Source: Zopfochytrium polystomum (taxonomy: Eukaryota; Chytridiomycota; Chytridiomycetes; Chytridiales; Chytridiaceae). From it: 64,000 nt of DNA. The stretch's first letter is position 1; every line of letters starts with the position of its first letter. The position numbers and the translations under genes are program-made. The notes below the pieces were generated by a model. The model made no database searches, was not told the DNA's origin, and was given only the letters and a program-made list of their open reading frames with translations. The DNA is taken from the NCBI GenBank assembly GCA_025765615.1, contig JAIVFJ010000019.1:434001-498000 (forward strand), read 5' to 3'. Below, piece by piece: positions 24,326-35,821 of this stretch.

Positions 24326-24969
24326 CCAACATCCGCTCACCTCAAAAACCTCTCCGCAAACGCCTGCAACCCCTCGACGGACCTCCTCCCGCGAAACTCG
24401 ACGGGCGGGAACGGCTCTTGCACGAAGCGCACGGTCGGGTACCCTCTGACGGCGGCCGCCTTGCACGTGGCGGTCTCGGCGTCGCAGTCGACCTTGCCCA
24501 CGTGCAGCCGCCCGCGCGCCACCGTCCGCGTAAACTCGCTCAGCACCGGCGACAGCTGCTTGCAGTGCCCGCACCACGGCGCGTGGTACATGACCAGGTG
24601 CGGGGAGAGGGAGGTTACGGTGCGGTACGTTGCGTCGGTGAGGTGCACCACGTGGCCGGGAGGCGTTGGCGAAGATGGTGATGCGGGATCGGCGGATGCC
24701 GGGGGTGGGTCGCTTTGGAAGCCGGCGTAGCGGGCGGCGATCGCGGATGCGGCGGCGAAGGCGTCCTCGTCGACGGCTGCGTCGCCGTCTTGGTCGTCGT
24801 CGTTGGGGTTGGCGGCGGTCGCGGCGCCGATCGTCAGTGCGAGGAGAGCAGCGAGGAGGAGAAGGAATAGGAGGCAGCAGCTGTTTGTAGCGGGCGAGGC
24901 GGGGTCTGCCCGGACGCCGAAGGCGGCAGTGCCGCCGCGTAGCACTATCGGCGGCATCGGCATCGGCAT
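22761..24969 (-). CDS. Membrane-anchored thioredoxin/PDI-like protein (TMX3-type)
   Basis: Five phase-consistent minus-strand exons: 24341-24969, 24049-24157, 23264-23980, 23089-23157 and 22761-22955. An N-terminal signal peptide is seen at about residues 27-47 (CCLLFLLLLAALLALTIGAA). A thioredoxin domain follows with the active site MYHAPWCGHCKQLSPVLSEF, then a cis-Pro region (RGYPTVRF). The middle is thioredoxin-like without CxxC (VAVFYVYDPKALT; LPVYVVPDAAGF). Near the end there is one transmembrane helix (FAVAATGVVLVFLLIWWLV) and a short basic/acidic cytosolic tail ending KETKQD. The layout (signal, catalytic Trx, non-catalytic Trx folds, one TM, short tail) is that of a type I ER membrane oxidoreductase acting on disulphides of secretory proteins. 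The tail is not a classical KKxx retrieval signal. The start is the first ATG in frame. Several acceptors end in AAAG after A-rich tracts. Confidence 0.82.
24274..24323. repeat. CA microsatellite in PDI-like gene intron 1
   Basis: Nearly perfect (CA)n. A second CA tract (23203-23245) lies in another intron of the same gene. Confidence 0.95.
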
Positions 24970-25571
24970 CGTTAGGCACCAGCATCGCTTTGGTTTACCG
25001 TTTGAGCGTGGGAACAGGAACTGCTGGCCCCTGAACCAGCGTTGTGAGGGGAAAAGTTGAACCAGGGGGTTGGACTTTTTCACAACAGACGCCTCCAGTC
25101 AGTCCAGTTACAGGAGACGCACGACTTTCATGAACTGATGAGCCGCGGGCGAGCCTCCACGTACTACGCCCGCAAGACGCCGTCTATCTCTTCTTTGTCG
25201 TGCGACGCGCAAAAAAAAAAAACTTGGTTTGCTCTGCACCCCACGACAACAGGACTTGAGCCGACCCGCATAATGCTGGATGTTTTTTCCCGCAAGGGAG
25301 ATTTGCGCCCTTGCTTTGTATTGATGTTTACGTTTACAATTAGTAATAGTTCGGTAGAGATTCAAAAATGACGCGTGCCCACAGTTGCGCTTTGTAGTTG
25401 CTTGGGGAAAGTCCATTGGACGCGCTCTTTATCACATTACATTCCCCACGGACCGAACGGGGCAAGTGCGGGCTTTCAACGGCTGGTGCACATCCAAAGG
25501 TAACCAACCCTCCTTTCTCTCTCTCTCTCACTCTCACTCTCACTCACTCACACACACACACACACACTCGC

Positions 25572-25602
<31 letters not shown>

Positions 25603-27374
25603 TGGTCTCTGTCTCTCCTCGTCGTATCAGAAAATAATGTCTGTTCATCCGCTCCAACAGCCAGCCTCAAGGGGACGCGTTTTCCGTGTGTGTTGCGTTG
25701 CGACAGATCACACAAAGCATACAAAAAAAACAAAAGAACAAAAAAAATACAAACAGTAAAAATAAAGGAATAGGGGTCAAACCGCAACAGACAAAATCTT
25801 CGCTTCTTTTCCCTTTTTTTTCTTTTTGATCCCCCCGCCGCCTGTCAGTATCGCTCTCGGCTCAGAATACAAAAAACGCGCGCAACGGGCCTGTTGCAGT
25901 CGCGGCCCAGTTCCTCCGGATTCCCTCATCATCAGCAGGATCGACGAAACGCGACTTGTTGTTTTCTTATTTATGGACTTTGTTTTTTTCGTATGTATTT
26001 ATTTATGGAAATGGGTTTTGCTTCTTTTGCATTTTCATTTTTATCTCTTGCTCCAATGGCCTTCGGTGCTCGCGTTTTCCTTGCCTGACCAAACTGAAAG
26101 ATATGATGGATAATGATATGTATTTCGCATCTTCCCGGAGGGCACCCACCGGCCTCAGCACCACCAAGTAGCTGATAGCCAGGCACCCACGCAGTGCCCA
26201 CCACAAGGAACGAGCCGCAGGGAAGAGGAGAAGGAAGGAGAGAAAGGGAGAAAAGGGAAATACAGAGCTACACTGCCGGAGTTCCAAGAAAGCGTTTGTC
26301 TCGAATATGTAGTAGAAGAGTGGATTTGCAATTTTCGAATACACTGAGCGTGCGTGTAAGTGAAGGGGTGCTTCTTAATCGCGGCCACCTAGGGGGTTCC
26401 GACAGCGGCACGATCGTTGCAGATTGTGCTGTATGATAGCCGTTGAGATGGAGGTGTGTGGCAAATCTGGCAAAATCGCTTCAACACATGGGGAACACAG
26501 CAAACTGACAGCACAGTACCTGTGCCCAAGTGGAAGTGAAGAAAGAGGGGTACAAAAGTGAGAAACAAACAAAGTAGAAGGTTGAAGCCAAGATCACCAC
26601 TGAAACAGCAAGACTCACTATTCCCAGACCAAATTGTTCAGAGAATAGGGAGAGAGGAAGAAGAGAGCATGAAAGAACACAAAAGAGAGGGTATTTTGGT
26701 ATAGACAGATAGAGAAAACCTGAGAGGTAATTGGAAAAAGATGATTAACGCGTAAAATGACAGCAAAGAGGAAGAGAGGGAGTTGAATGGGTATTTTTTC
26801 AGAATTTTAGGATCAAAATTGGTGGAGGGGTGAGGTTTGGCAGGGTGTGGGAAAAGAAAAATTAAAGCACGCGAAAACACGAGTTCGAAAAGGCTTTGAA
26901 GGTATGAGAAAGACACCAACCAAAAAGGGAGAGACATTTCAAAAACAGTCAAAAAGGATGAAGAGAGACACCAGAAATTTTTGGAAAAGCACAAACAATT
27001 AGAAAAGTGAGAAAGGATTGCGCGGCCAATAACTCTACGTAAACAACTGCCCCCGCCCTGAAACTTTGAGAGGAGGTAGGAAATTGATAAGCCTTTCCAA
27101 CGAACCAAAGTGCAAGCAAATCTGTTTTGGATTTTGTTGGCACAGGTGCGCAAAGTGGGGAAAAATCATCACGACTTGGTAGGTGTCAGGTGACCCCAGC
27201 TATGACGTGCTGGTCCAAGTCCATGAAAAATGAAAGAAACCGCACCAAAATGAAACCTTTTTCTCTCAATGTAGTCGGCATTGCATGTGCAAAGTATGAG
27301 CAGACTTGAGTCATAGGAAGAGATGATAGTTGGTCGCTGTAGCGTACGCGGCCCAAGCGCTCTGAGAGCGGGCG
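24970..27374. other. Gene-poor region 25.0-27.4 kb
   Basis: Contains a CT/CA microsatellite block (25515-25612), AT-richer DNA from about 25750 to 27300 and a purine-rich plus strand between about 26190 and 27000. ORFs such as 26638-27153 (-) lack recognisable sequence and follow the pyrimidine bias of the strand. No gene is supported. Confidence 0.4.
25515..25612. repeat. CT/CA compound microsatellite
   Basis: (CT)n and (CACT)n flanking (CA)n, intergenic. Confidence 0.9.
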
Positions 27375-27640
27375 TCAAACGGGAGTGGCCAGGACTGAGT
27401 CCTGAGTGGTATCCACGCCGGGATCGTTCGTGGGAGTAGCTGGACCGGCGTCGGGTGTTCGAGATCGACTTCGCTCGTCGCGAGGTGTCCCGCCGTCGTC
27501 AGTTCTCGCGCAAAGGGAAGACGGAGTAGAGGAGTACTCCATCGTGATACCCAGGGGAGAAGGGATGTCCTCCTCCCAGGGCCAACGGTGTTGCATATTC
27601 AAGGGCAGGGTCAGGAGGGTGGCGCGGGCGGAGTTCACAT
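27375..27640 (-). CDS. Probable terminal exon of an unidentified gene
   Basis: An open frame preceded by a textbook acceptor: a long pyrimidine tract at about 27641-27685 (as read on the minus strand) ending TTTTAG. The exon would encode about 88 residues, starting VNSARATLLTLPLNMQHRW and continuing into a Ser/Thr/Pro/Asp-rich tail (RSRSRTPDAGPATPTND) that ends LATPV. It looks like a disordered C-terminus. I could not link it to upstream exons between 27.7 and 29.7 kb. It could also be a chance ORF next to a T-tract. Confidence 0.3.
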
Positions 27641-30300
27641 CTAAAAGCGAAAGGAAAAAAAGAAAACGGAAAAAAAAAAAAACGGTTGGAAACGATTTTC
27701 GCACAAAGCCACGCCCTAGCGATCGCGCGCAGCTATGAAAAACGAGTGTGCTATACATGCAAGAGAGAGAGGGAGACTGAGTGTGTGTGTAGCCCTTGCG
27801 GTTGCGGTTCCGATTTTTTTACATATGTAACGAGAGAGATAGAGCTACAGCGAATAACAACCGAACCCCCACCGACGTTAATTGCCCCCCACGTTTGATC
27901 GAAAGGGAGCCGTGCGCGTGGGTGGACGGCGGCCCTGCGCCCGCGATCCGAATGTCTCACTCATACTGGTTGCGTCAACGCCCGCCGGGCCCGGGGAACA
28001 GGGGAATGGCAACCCACAAATATCCCTTCCATCAAAGAGGCTCTCACTGCAGCAAACCCGCAACATCGATCAATTCACTGAGTCAGCACGCACGAGGAGG
28101 AGAACGAGGGTGGGTGGGGGGGTGGGTGGGTGGGCTTCGGATGGAGCAGTCGTGTCTTGGCCATTTTAGGGTTGGGGGTTGGGGGAGGGAGGCGGCTTCC
28201 GCGATCGAACTGAAAAAAAAGAAAAAAAAAAAAAAGTGTGTAATGCAAACTCGAGGTGTGGACAACACAATCATGTTTGTTTTTTTTTTTTTCTTTCTTT
28301 TTTTTCCTCTTTTTTTGTTTTCCGGGGAAGGGCGTGGCGCTCATGGCATCGAAATCCCTTGTTGGTCCTCTCTCTCTCTCGGTCTCTCTCTCTTTCTCTC
28401 TCTCTCCTCGCGCGGAATATTCGTAGCATTGGGTGGGGAAGCGCACTGCTTGTTCGACAGAGCGGCACCGGTGAGTCAACGAACCCAAATTAGGGTGGAA
28501 CTGCCGAAACGAGTCATCGGTTGGAAAAGGGAAATAGAGAAAACAAAAGAAAAAATCGATCCTTATCTCTTGCTCTTTGCGCCCTTTTTCACGGTCTGTC
28601 TGTCTGCCTGTCTGTCTGCAGGCCATGCCTTCTGGCTCGGGCCGATCGGCCGGAACGCACATCGTTGATGATGATGATCACTGGGCTTTCATGTGGGCGA
28701 GAAAGGGGGCGGCCGGCATCGAATTCTCCTGCCGAATGGGCTTGCGACAGAGCGGGCGCCAAGCACAGCCAGACATTTTTTTCTTTTTCATTTGCTTGTT
28801 TTTTATTTTTTTTTTGGTCATGGCCGCAGTCCTTGTCATTTTGCTGTGGGTGCTGTCGTTTTCTTATTTTGGACTTCTAGAAGCAAAAATGAGCCATTGA
28901 CTCATTCTAACAATGCGAAAAAAAGAAGAAAAGAGGCAGGGTGGGGCTTGCGACAGAGGGCACCAAAAAATGTCTGGAGAGAAAATATTCATTTCGAACC
29001 AAGCAACGCGAAAAAAAGTTGAAGAAATGAAAGAAAAGAGCAAAAGAAAAATGAAAAGCGAGAAACTGAAAAGCGAAAAGGCAGACGGGCAGACAGACAG
29101 ACTCGTGGGTATGTTTCCGACAGAGACGGCGAGCGAGGGGAGTCAGAGCTTGGGTGTGATGTTGGCCCCTCGGGTCATCCAACCAAACGCGGAAACCCCC
29201 CGCCCCGCCCCAGCCCTCCCAAAACGGACACTCACAATTTGTGCTAGCAGCCCAGTTAGTTGGGGTAGCCGGATGCAGTTCAGCGCACTGACACCTCACT
29301 CTCTCTCTCTCACTCACTCTCTCTTTCTCTCTCTCTCTCACTCTCTCTCTCTTTCTCTCTCGCTTCCCACTGTTTTGTCCGTCTTCCAACTCTCCATCAT
29401 ATCACCAAATCGGCCTCCCGATTTACATAAAAAGCAAGGGGGGGGGGGGAACGACCCACCCTTTCCTTACCAACCAACCAACCAACCAACCAACCAAAGG
29501 GCCCCCCTCCCACAAAACAAAACAGAGAAAAAGCGCGATCTCGCTCTCGCCCCAACCAAAAAAAAAAAAAAAAAGGAGGATTGAAGTCGGGATCCAGCCC
29601 AGATCTCTAGTGCACAATCACACACACACACATACAACAAGCAACCCACCATCATCCTCCCTCCCTCCCTACAACTCCCTCCTCCATCCTGCCTGGCGTA
29701 GCTATCTTGGTGCCGATCCAATTTCTACGCGGCGACGCTCCCATAGGTGAGAGAGGTTTTGGTTTTGCCCGAACCTTCCTTTTTTATTTTTATTTTTATT
29801 TTTTTGTTCGATCTTTGTTGTGAGGGGAGCCAGACGGACAGACAGACAGACAGACAGACTGCGGACCTTTTCTGTTCTCGTTCTCACTTTTGCCTTTCCT
29901 TTTTATCTTCGCACCCCAGCCAGCCAGCCAGCCATTGGTGTTCGCTGAGTCGGACACACACACACACACACAAACCCCACAACTGCACGCGCGCCAACCA
30001 ACCAACAAATGTCCCTCTCGCTGTCTGCTTTGCCGCCCGCCGCCGTCGCCTCCCCCTCCGCCCTGTCGGCATCATCATCATCATCATCGTCATCAAGCGG
30101 CACGCTTCACCGCTGTGCCTCCTCCTCTTCCTCCTCCACCTCCACCACCACCACCCACGGAGTCTTCTTTGGCGGCTTTCCTCCCCTCACCAGCGAGCCC
30201 ATCGTCGTCGTCGCCATCGTCGTCGTCACTTTCCGCATTCTCCGACTCCACCACCACCCTCTGCTGCGCCTGCTGCTCGACGTCGTCGCCGTCGGAGACA
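27641..30300. other. Repeat-rich intergenic region upstream of the kinase gene
   Basis: Simple repeats dominate: GGGTGGGTGG near 28110-28135, CT blocks at 28368-28408 and 29298-29362, CCAA repeats at 29467-29500, a CAGA run near 29836-29860 and ATC repeats near 30070-30095. Many overlapping ORFs are products of these repeats. Likely holds the promoter and leader of the gene at 30301. Confidence 0.4.
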
Positions 30301-30590
30301 ATGACGCAGCAGCAGCAGAAGCTGCCGCTGGCGCAAGGAATCTCATCCGCAGGCCTTCCGTTGGCTCAGACCCCCGCGAACACGCGCACGAAAGCGTCTG
30401 TCAAGCGGAACCAGTCTGTCCAGACACCCACTCCCATCCGAACATCGGACCAAGGCGCCGTTGACGCCACAGCTTGCCACCAGCACAACCAGCAGTACCA
30501 TCACCACTACCACTACCACGGCGAAAGCAGCGGCGACGCTCGCGACGGTTCGTTTGCTGTGGATCAACGACAAGGTGAGGAATTGGCCCC

Positions 30591-30653
<63 letters not shown>

Positions 30654-30809
30654 GTCTCTGTCTCGCTCTCTGTGTCTCTGTGGCGTTGCTGCATCTTTCT
30701 TTGCCCGCCCCAAATTGTGCCTCTCGCAAATGCTGTGCCACTGGCACATTACGCTTCTTGCGGCCAACATCAAGAATGACACCCACACACCCGCGCCTCC
30801 TCGCGCGCG

Positions 30810-30841
<32 letters not shown>

Positions 30842-32205
30842 CACATACACACATACACACACTGACGATTCGTTCCCTTCTTTCGTCCATTTTCCACTTA
30901 GGAAACGCAATGCCCTGCTCGAACCAGGAACTCGCAGCGGTCAGAGACCGAGACCGAGACTTGGCGCCACTTTCTGCCCCACCATTGTCCCAACCAGACT
31001 ACCCTTTCAACCAGAACGAAGACCCTGCTTGGAGGCTTGTCCAGCAGCGCATGTCGGAGGCACCCCAAGTAGTAGCGACACTTGGCGCCAGAGACGCGAA
31101 CGTACCACCAAGCGACCGTCGCTACCCCGTGAACGAATCCCTTCCCCCGCTCCCAACTCGTAAAGCAACCATCACTCCCTCACCCTGTCCCCGTCCGGCT
31201 GTGGCACCAACCACTCAGCAGACGAACCGTTCCATTGCTTCCATTCCTCCACCTACCCCGAGTCTCCCGACAGGATACCAGCTTCCCGCTGCTTTCACCG
31301 CTCGCTACGAATTAGGAGATTGTCTTGGCTCGGGCGGCTTCGGTTTTGTCTGCGCCGCTTACGTACGTATGTTCGACCAGGATCCGGCCGTCCCGCCACG
31401 ACTGGGCCGCGAAGTGGCCGTCAAGTTTGTGCTGAAGGAAAAAGTTCCTGCCAGCGCTTGGGCACGTGACGAAACCCTTGGCATCGTTCCGAACGAGATT
31501 TACCTTCTCAAACACTTGAGCCACCCAAACATTATCGGCTACTTGGACGCATTCGAGGACAAGCTTTACTTTTTGCTGGTAACTGAGCTGCATGGCGGGT
31601 CCTGGTCGCAGCTCCTCCGCAACAGCCAAGCGCCCGGCGTAACCCCGACTCCCACAGCGACTGGCACGGCTCTTCCACGGAGAGCGTCATCCGACCTGTT
31701 CGAGTGCATCGAGCTCCTTCGCTTTTTCACCGAAGCTCAAGCGCGGCACGTGTTTCGACAGCTCGCAAGCGCCGTGGCACACCTGGATTCTTTTGGAATT
31801 GTGCATCGTGACATCAAGGACGAGAACATTCTCATCGACGACAACTTCAACGTCAAGATTATTGATTTTGGATCGGCCAGCTTCCTCGACCAGGAGACGG
31901 ATCGCCTCTTTCTTGGAACTCTGCAGTACGCAGCACCCGAAATTCTTGATGGACGCAAGCATCAAGGACCCGAGTGCGAAATCTGGAGTTTGGCCTGCTG
32001 CCTCTACATCATGCTAGTCGGCGAGGCGCCTTTTGAGAGCCTTCGCGACATTCGCCTGTCTCCGCCACTCGCTCCGCGCGACCCGAACGTGGCCATCTCG
32101 CCCCGCTGCAGCCATTTGCTCGGCTGGATGTTTGAGAAGGACCCCTCCCGACGGCCGACTATTGCCCAGGTCATGAACCACCCATGGCTGCTTTCTTCCG
32201 AATGA
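30301..32205 (+). CDS. PAS-kinase-like serine/threonine protein kinase
   Basis: Two exons, 30301-30574 and 30902-32205, give 525 residues. The N-terminal 190 residues are Gln/His/Pro/Thr-rich and probably disordered. No PAS domain is visible in them. The kinase domain has a glycine loop (LGSGGFGFV), VAIB-type lysine in REVAVKFVLKEKV, a PASK-like insert (ARDETLGIVPNEIYLLKHL), the catalytic loop GIVHRDIKDENILIDD, the DFG segment VKIIDFGSASF and LGTLQYAAPEIL in the activation segment. EIWSLACCLYIMLVGEAPF follows, and subdomain XI is DPSRRPTIAQVMNHPWL. All catalytic residues are present, so it should be active. The pattern of HRDIKDEN with IIDFGSA and YAAPEI is characteristic of PAS kinases (yeast Psk1/2), which link nutrient status to glycogen and translation; that role is inference. 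The intron carries a CT microsatellite and a CA repeat. The ATG has A at -3. Confidence 0.85.
30594..30672. repeat. CT microsatellite in the kinase intron
   Basis: Long (CT)n with CTGT interruptions at its end, just after the 5' splice site. A CA repeat follows at about 30812-30862. Confidence 0.95.
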
Positions 32206-33208
32206 GGCCGCTTTTCACGTTCTCGGTGTTCCATCCCTTGCTTTCCAAGCACCACTCGTTTTGCCTGCTTGTCTGGCGTGCTCGTCAAAAGCCTTCGCCA
32301 CCACCATACCCCCTCGCCCGGCGCCCACATACCACATATATATTCTGAAGAAAAAAAGCATTCGACAATTTTTTTATTATCTCTTATCGGTCAGCCAACC
32401 GTTTTCTCTTTCCACTCTTATTTTGTTGTTCTTTGCTTTTCTTGTTTTTGCCCTTCTCTTGTGTGTTTTGATCCCTGATCCCACGCCCCGCTTCTCACCA
32501 CACTGGTGCTGTTTGAAATCATCTTTACGCGGGCCTATTATCTCAGTAACTTAACGCGACGGTGCTCTCCACTCACTGCACCGTCGGCGGACAGGTGGAG
32601 TTGTTCAATCGCGAAACTGTCCCCTTCTCCCCTACCACCTTTTACCCCGTGTGCCTTTCCTTCTCCAGCCTTTTTTTCCCCGGCATATGGCCTCTTGCCG
32701 ACACCTCGATGGTGTTTTGGGTTGGTAGTCTCTTTAAGTAAGCTTGCTCCTCCCTCTGGTGGCCACCCACTCCTTTCGCCCCCCATCGTTTATGCCTCCC
32801 GCACTTCCTTTTTTTTTAGCCGCTCTTATTTTTTTTTCGTTACCTTCTGATGTACGTTGTGGTCGCGACCTTGTAAAGACGCTTGCGGCGGGCAAGTCTG
32901 CCGCTTTTCACCTTTTTCTTCTCTCCCCTTCCTCTTCTGTGTGCGTGTGTTTGTGAGGGTGCTCCGGGAAAGCCACCCGAGCTCACTTGTTTTAACGACT
33001 TGTATAAAGATTAACTTGGTCCCATTGAAATACTTTGCTGCACGGTCGTTTCAACTCTCATCTTCCAGAGCCTGTTGGCACGTCGCCGTCAACGCCAACA
33101 AAGTCTGCACATGCTGATGCGGTCTGGATTCGGTCTTCTAAAATTTCCTCTTTCATCTCCAGTTCGTTTTGCTCTGCAAAACAGCCAGCAAGGGGTGAAC
33201 AAGGGGTC

Positions 33209-33254
<46 letters not shown>

Positions 33255-33449
33255 GGTTGGGACGAAAATCGCAACAGCAACCTGAAGGAAATAGTCAGGG
33301 TTAACCTGGGGAGGAAGGCTTTTTGAACGGTTTCACCGTCGGCTGGCGGGACACAACGCCCGCGGCGGCCATCTGGGCAACCATGAAAGACCACTGTTCC
33401 CGCCAGCGCGCGAAGCGGCTTGGCCGATGAAAGGAAAAGAAAAAAAAGG

Positions 33450-33480
<31 letters not shown>

Positions 33481-33915
33481 CTCCCCGCAATAAGGCGTCA
33501 ATCCAAAACAAAGCGTTCGCTTCCACCCCCGCTCCCCTCGTTTGTGTTGCTTGCCAACTGATTCTCCTCAACGAGCAGAGTTCATTTTTTGGCCAGAGAT
33601 TAAAAAAAAAAAAAATAAAAAAAAAATAAAAAAAAAAACGCCGCACCTCCCTCCTGTTGCACACCTCTTCCGCCTCCGCCTCCTCCCTCGCGTTAACGAC
33701 GGCGGGGCCGCTCCCGCTTCGCGCCCCGCACTTGCGCCAGCTGATTTAAGTGATCGTGATTCCTCGCTGTGGGTGGAGATGGCGGTGATGGTGGTGGAAA
33801 AAATATAATCATTGCACCTGAAGTGACTCCCTCACTCACACACACAAACAAGAAGAAGTAACAGAAACATCGAATTCCCCCCCCCCCCCCCCCCCCCCCC
33901 CCCCAGCTCAATTCG
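32206..33915. other. Intergenic 32.2-33.9 kb, convergent 3' ends
   Basis: Pyrimidine-rich plus strand with T-tracts (33211-33250), A-tracts (33449-33478; 33600-33637) and a C-tract (33877-33904) right beside the stop codon of the LRR gene. No coding exon is supported. Confidence 0.4.
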
Positions 33916-35821
33916 CTATCTGTCTCCTTTGAACGACAGCTTCCCGACCCCGACCTTCGACCCGGTCCCCAAAGACCCTGCGTCCCGAAGCACCGCTTCC
34001 TCCCCGCCTCTCTCCGCCCCGCCCGCCCGCTCCCCGCTGACCTCAGCGTACGTCGGCGGTCCACCGCCGCCGCCGCCGCCGCCAGCATCCCCCCCGTCGA
34101 ACCACAGCCGCCCCCCAGTTATCGACCCTCCCCCGTCGTACTCGTGCTTCAGCGCCGCCGCCGCCGCCCGCGGCGCCACGTCTGCCTCCCCGACCGCCCC
34201 GACCGCTACGGCCGTCGACGCGTCCGTCAGGGAGTACACAAACAGCCGCACGGGAGGGTGGTCGACCGGCGCCCCAGCGACGCCGGAAGCCGCGATCGCC
34301 TCGGAGCGCTCGGGATCCGGCCGCGCGGCGCCCGGTGACCCGCGGGGCGTCGTCGTCGTCGCCGCCGGCGCCGCGCGCGAAGCCGCAGCGTCGCCGCCCT
34401 CTGCGTTCGAGTCGCCTCCGCCTCCGCCGCCGCCGCTGCCGCCATTCGCCTCGTGGGCGTCCACGGATTTCAGCGTCGCGCCGTCTTTCGCCGTCGTCCG
34501 GGACCGCCGCCGCCGCCACGCGGCGACGGATATGAGTGCGACGAGGACGGCGACGACGGCCGTGGCTGCTGCCGCGATGCCGGCGACGGCCCCGGAGGAC
34601 AGCGGCGAGGGCGACGACGGTTGCGGCGGGATGGATGGCGTGGATGTAGCGGTCGGGGTGGACGTGGCAAGCGAGGCGGAGATGGCGGCGCAGTCGAGGG
34701 GCGGGGAGCCGGCGCTTTGAGCGTCGATCGCGACAATGGAGGGAGCGGGGGGAGGGAGAGGGAGGGGGGGGCTGTCAGCGGCAGGAGTTGTTTGGAGCGG
34801 ACGAAACGTGAAAAGCTGCTTACTTTAGACCCGGAATGGTTGGTATTCTCCCGGGGAGAGTGTTGTTGTTGATACTGGTACGAGCAGTCGAAGCAAAGTT
34901 AGAAACACAACCTCTGGGCGCTTCCGGTTTCAATTACCAGGTGAAGTCGATGAAGAGGTAGTCAAGCTTTGGTAGATTCCCCATTGCGGGCGGGACATCG
35001 CCGTAAACAAGCTGGCGCTCGATGCCGCTGTCGGTGGAAATTAGCGGTGGAACCGATGAAGACGACAAAACAGGGACGAATTCTCACAATGCATAGAGAG
35101 TGTTGATGGTTCCCAGCGATGGAGGAATGGTTCCGGTTAGATTGTTTCGGCCTATATAGCTGTACGACACCAGCGAGCCACGTTAGCTCTCGAAATCAAA
35201 TTTCAACGAAGAAGGTTCCTACAAAATAGTGAGATTCTGCATGGATCCGAACACGTCGGGCAGCTTTCCAGAGAGCTCGTTGCTGAACAGTGTCAAGTAT
35301 CGTAACGCGGTCAGGTTGCCGATGGCGGGGGAAACGGACCCAGTGAACGAGTTCGAGCTGAGGTTTCTACGAAAGAGGGAGGAGAGTGCATTACGTAAAA
35401 GCGCACACCAACCAAAGGTTTTGCGTTTCTTGTCAAAAGCACCTACAGGTTTGTGAGGCCAGTGAGTCCAAAAACCTCTGTCGGTAGCGGGCCGCGTATG
35501 TCGAGGTCGAAGAGCACGAGGGTCGTGATTCGACCGCCCTTGCAGTTGATGTAGGAGTCGTACGCTGGGTAGCGGTAGGTGCAGCAGTTCCTGAAAGGTG
35601 AGGGAGGGGTTGGGCATCGGGAGTTGGGGTTTTAACTGAGGGCAGGCAGGAGGACGAGGACAAGGGACAACGAGGGGCACATACTGCGGGAAGGAGATCA
35701 CAGGAAACGCAGACTTGACCAATGCGCAGTCCTCAGGGGCGAATTCTACGGGCGTCGGAGACGCTGTCGCTGTCGCCGATGTCGTCGCGGCCGTGCCCGT
35801 CGTCGTTGTGGCCGTCGCCAT
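33916..35821 (-). CDS. Leucine-rich-repeat single-pass membrane protein
   Basis: Seven exons on the minus strand: 35695-35821, 35447-35590, 35223-35366, 35088-35159, 34938-35027, 34824-34874 and 33916-34771. A Thr-rich start is followed by a Cys-containing cap (NCCTYRYPAYDSYINCKGG). Plant-type LRRs follow, with the consensus of about 24 residues: GPLPTEVFGLTGLTNL, LSSNSFTGSVSPAIGNLTAL, LFSNELSGKLPDVFGSMQNL, GRNNLTGTIPPSLGTINTL and YGDVPPAMGNLPKLDYL. After a Pro/Ser/Thr stalk there is one transmembrane helix (AGIAAAATAVVAVLVALISV), a basic stop-transfer RRRR and a Gly/Ala-rich cytosolic tail with no kinase domain. LRR exons are 144, 144 and 72 nt, i.e. whole numbers of 24-residue repeats. No signal peptide precedes the cap in this model, so an upstream exon may be missing. 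Likely a cell-surface recognition or adhesion protein; ligand unknown. Confidence 0.8.

Noticed and set aside
26638..27153. 171-codon minus-strand hydrophobic ORF
   Set aside because: Sits in a purine/pyrimidine-skewed stretch; Ser/Leu/Phe richness follows from the pyrimidine bias, with no motif or splice support.
29890..30300. N-terminal extension of the kinase ORF
   Set aside because: Low-complexity in-frame reading of leader repeats; the ATG at 30301 has a better context and the extension shows no domain.
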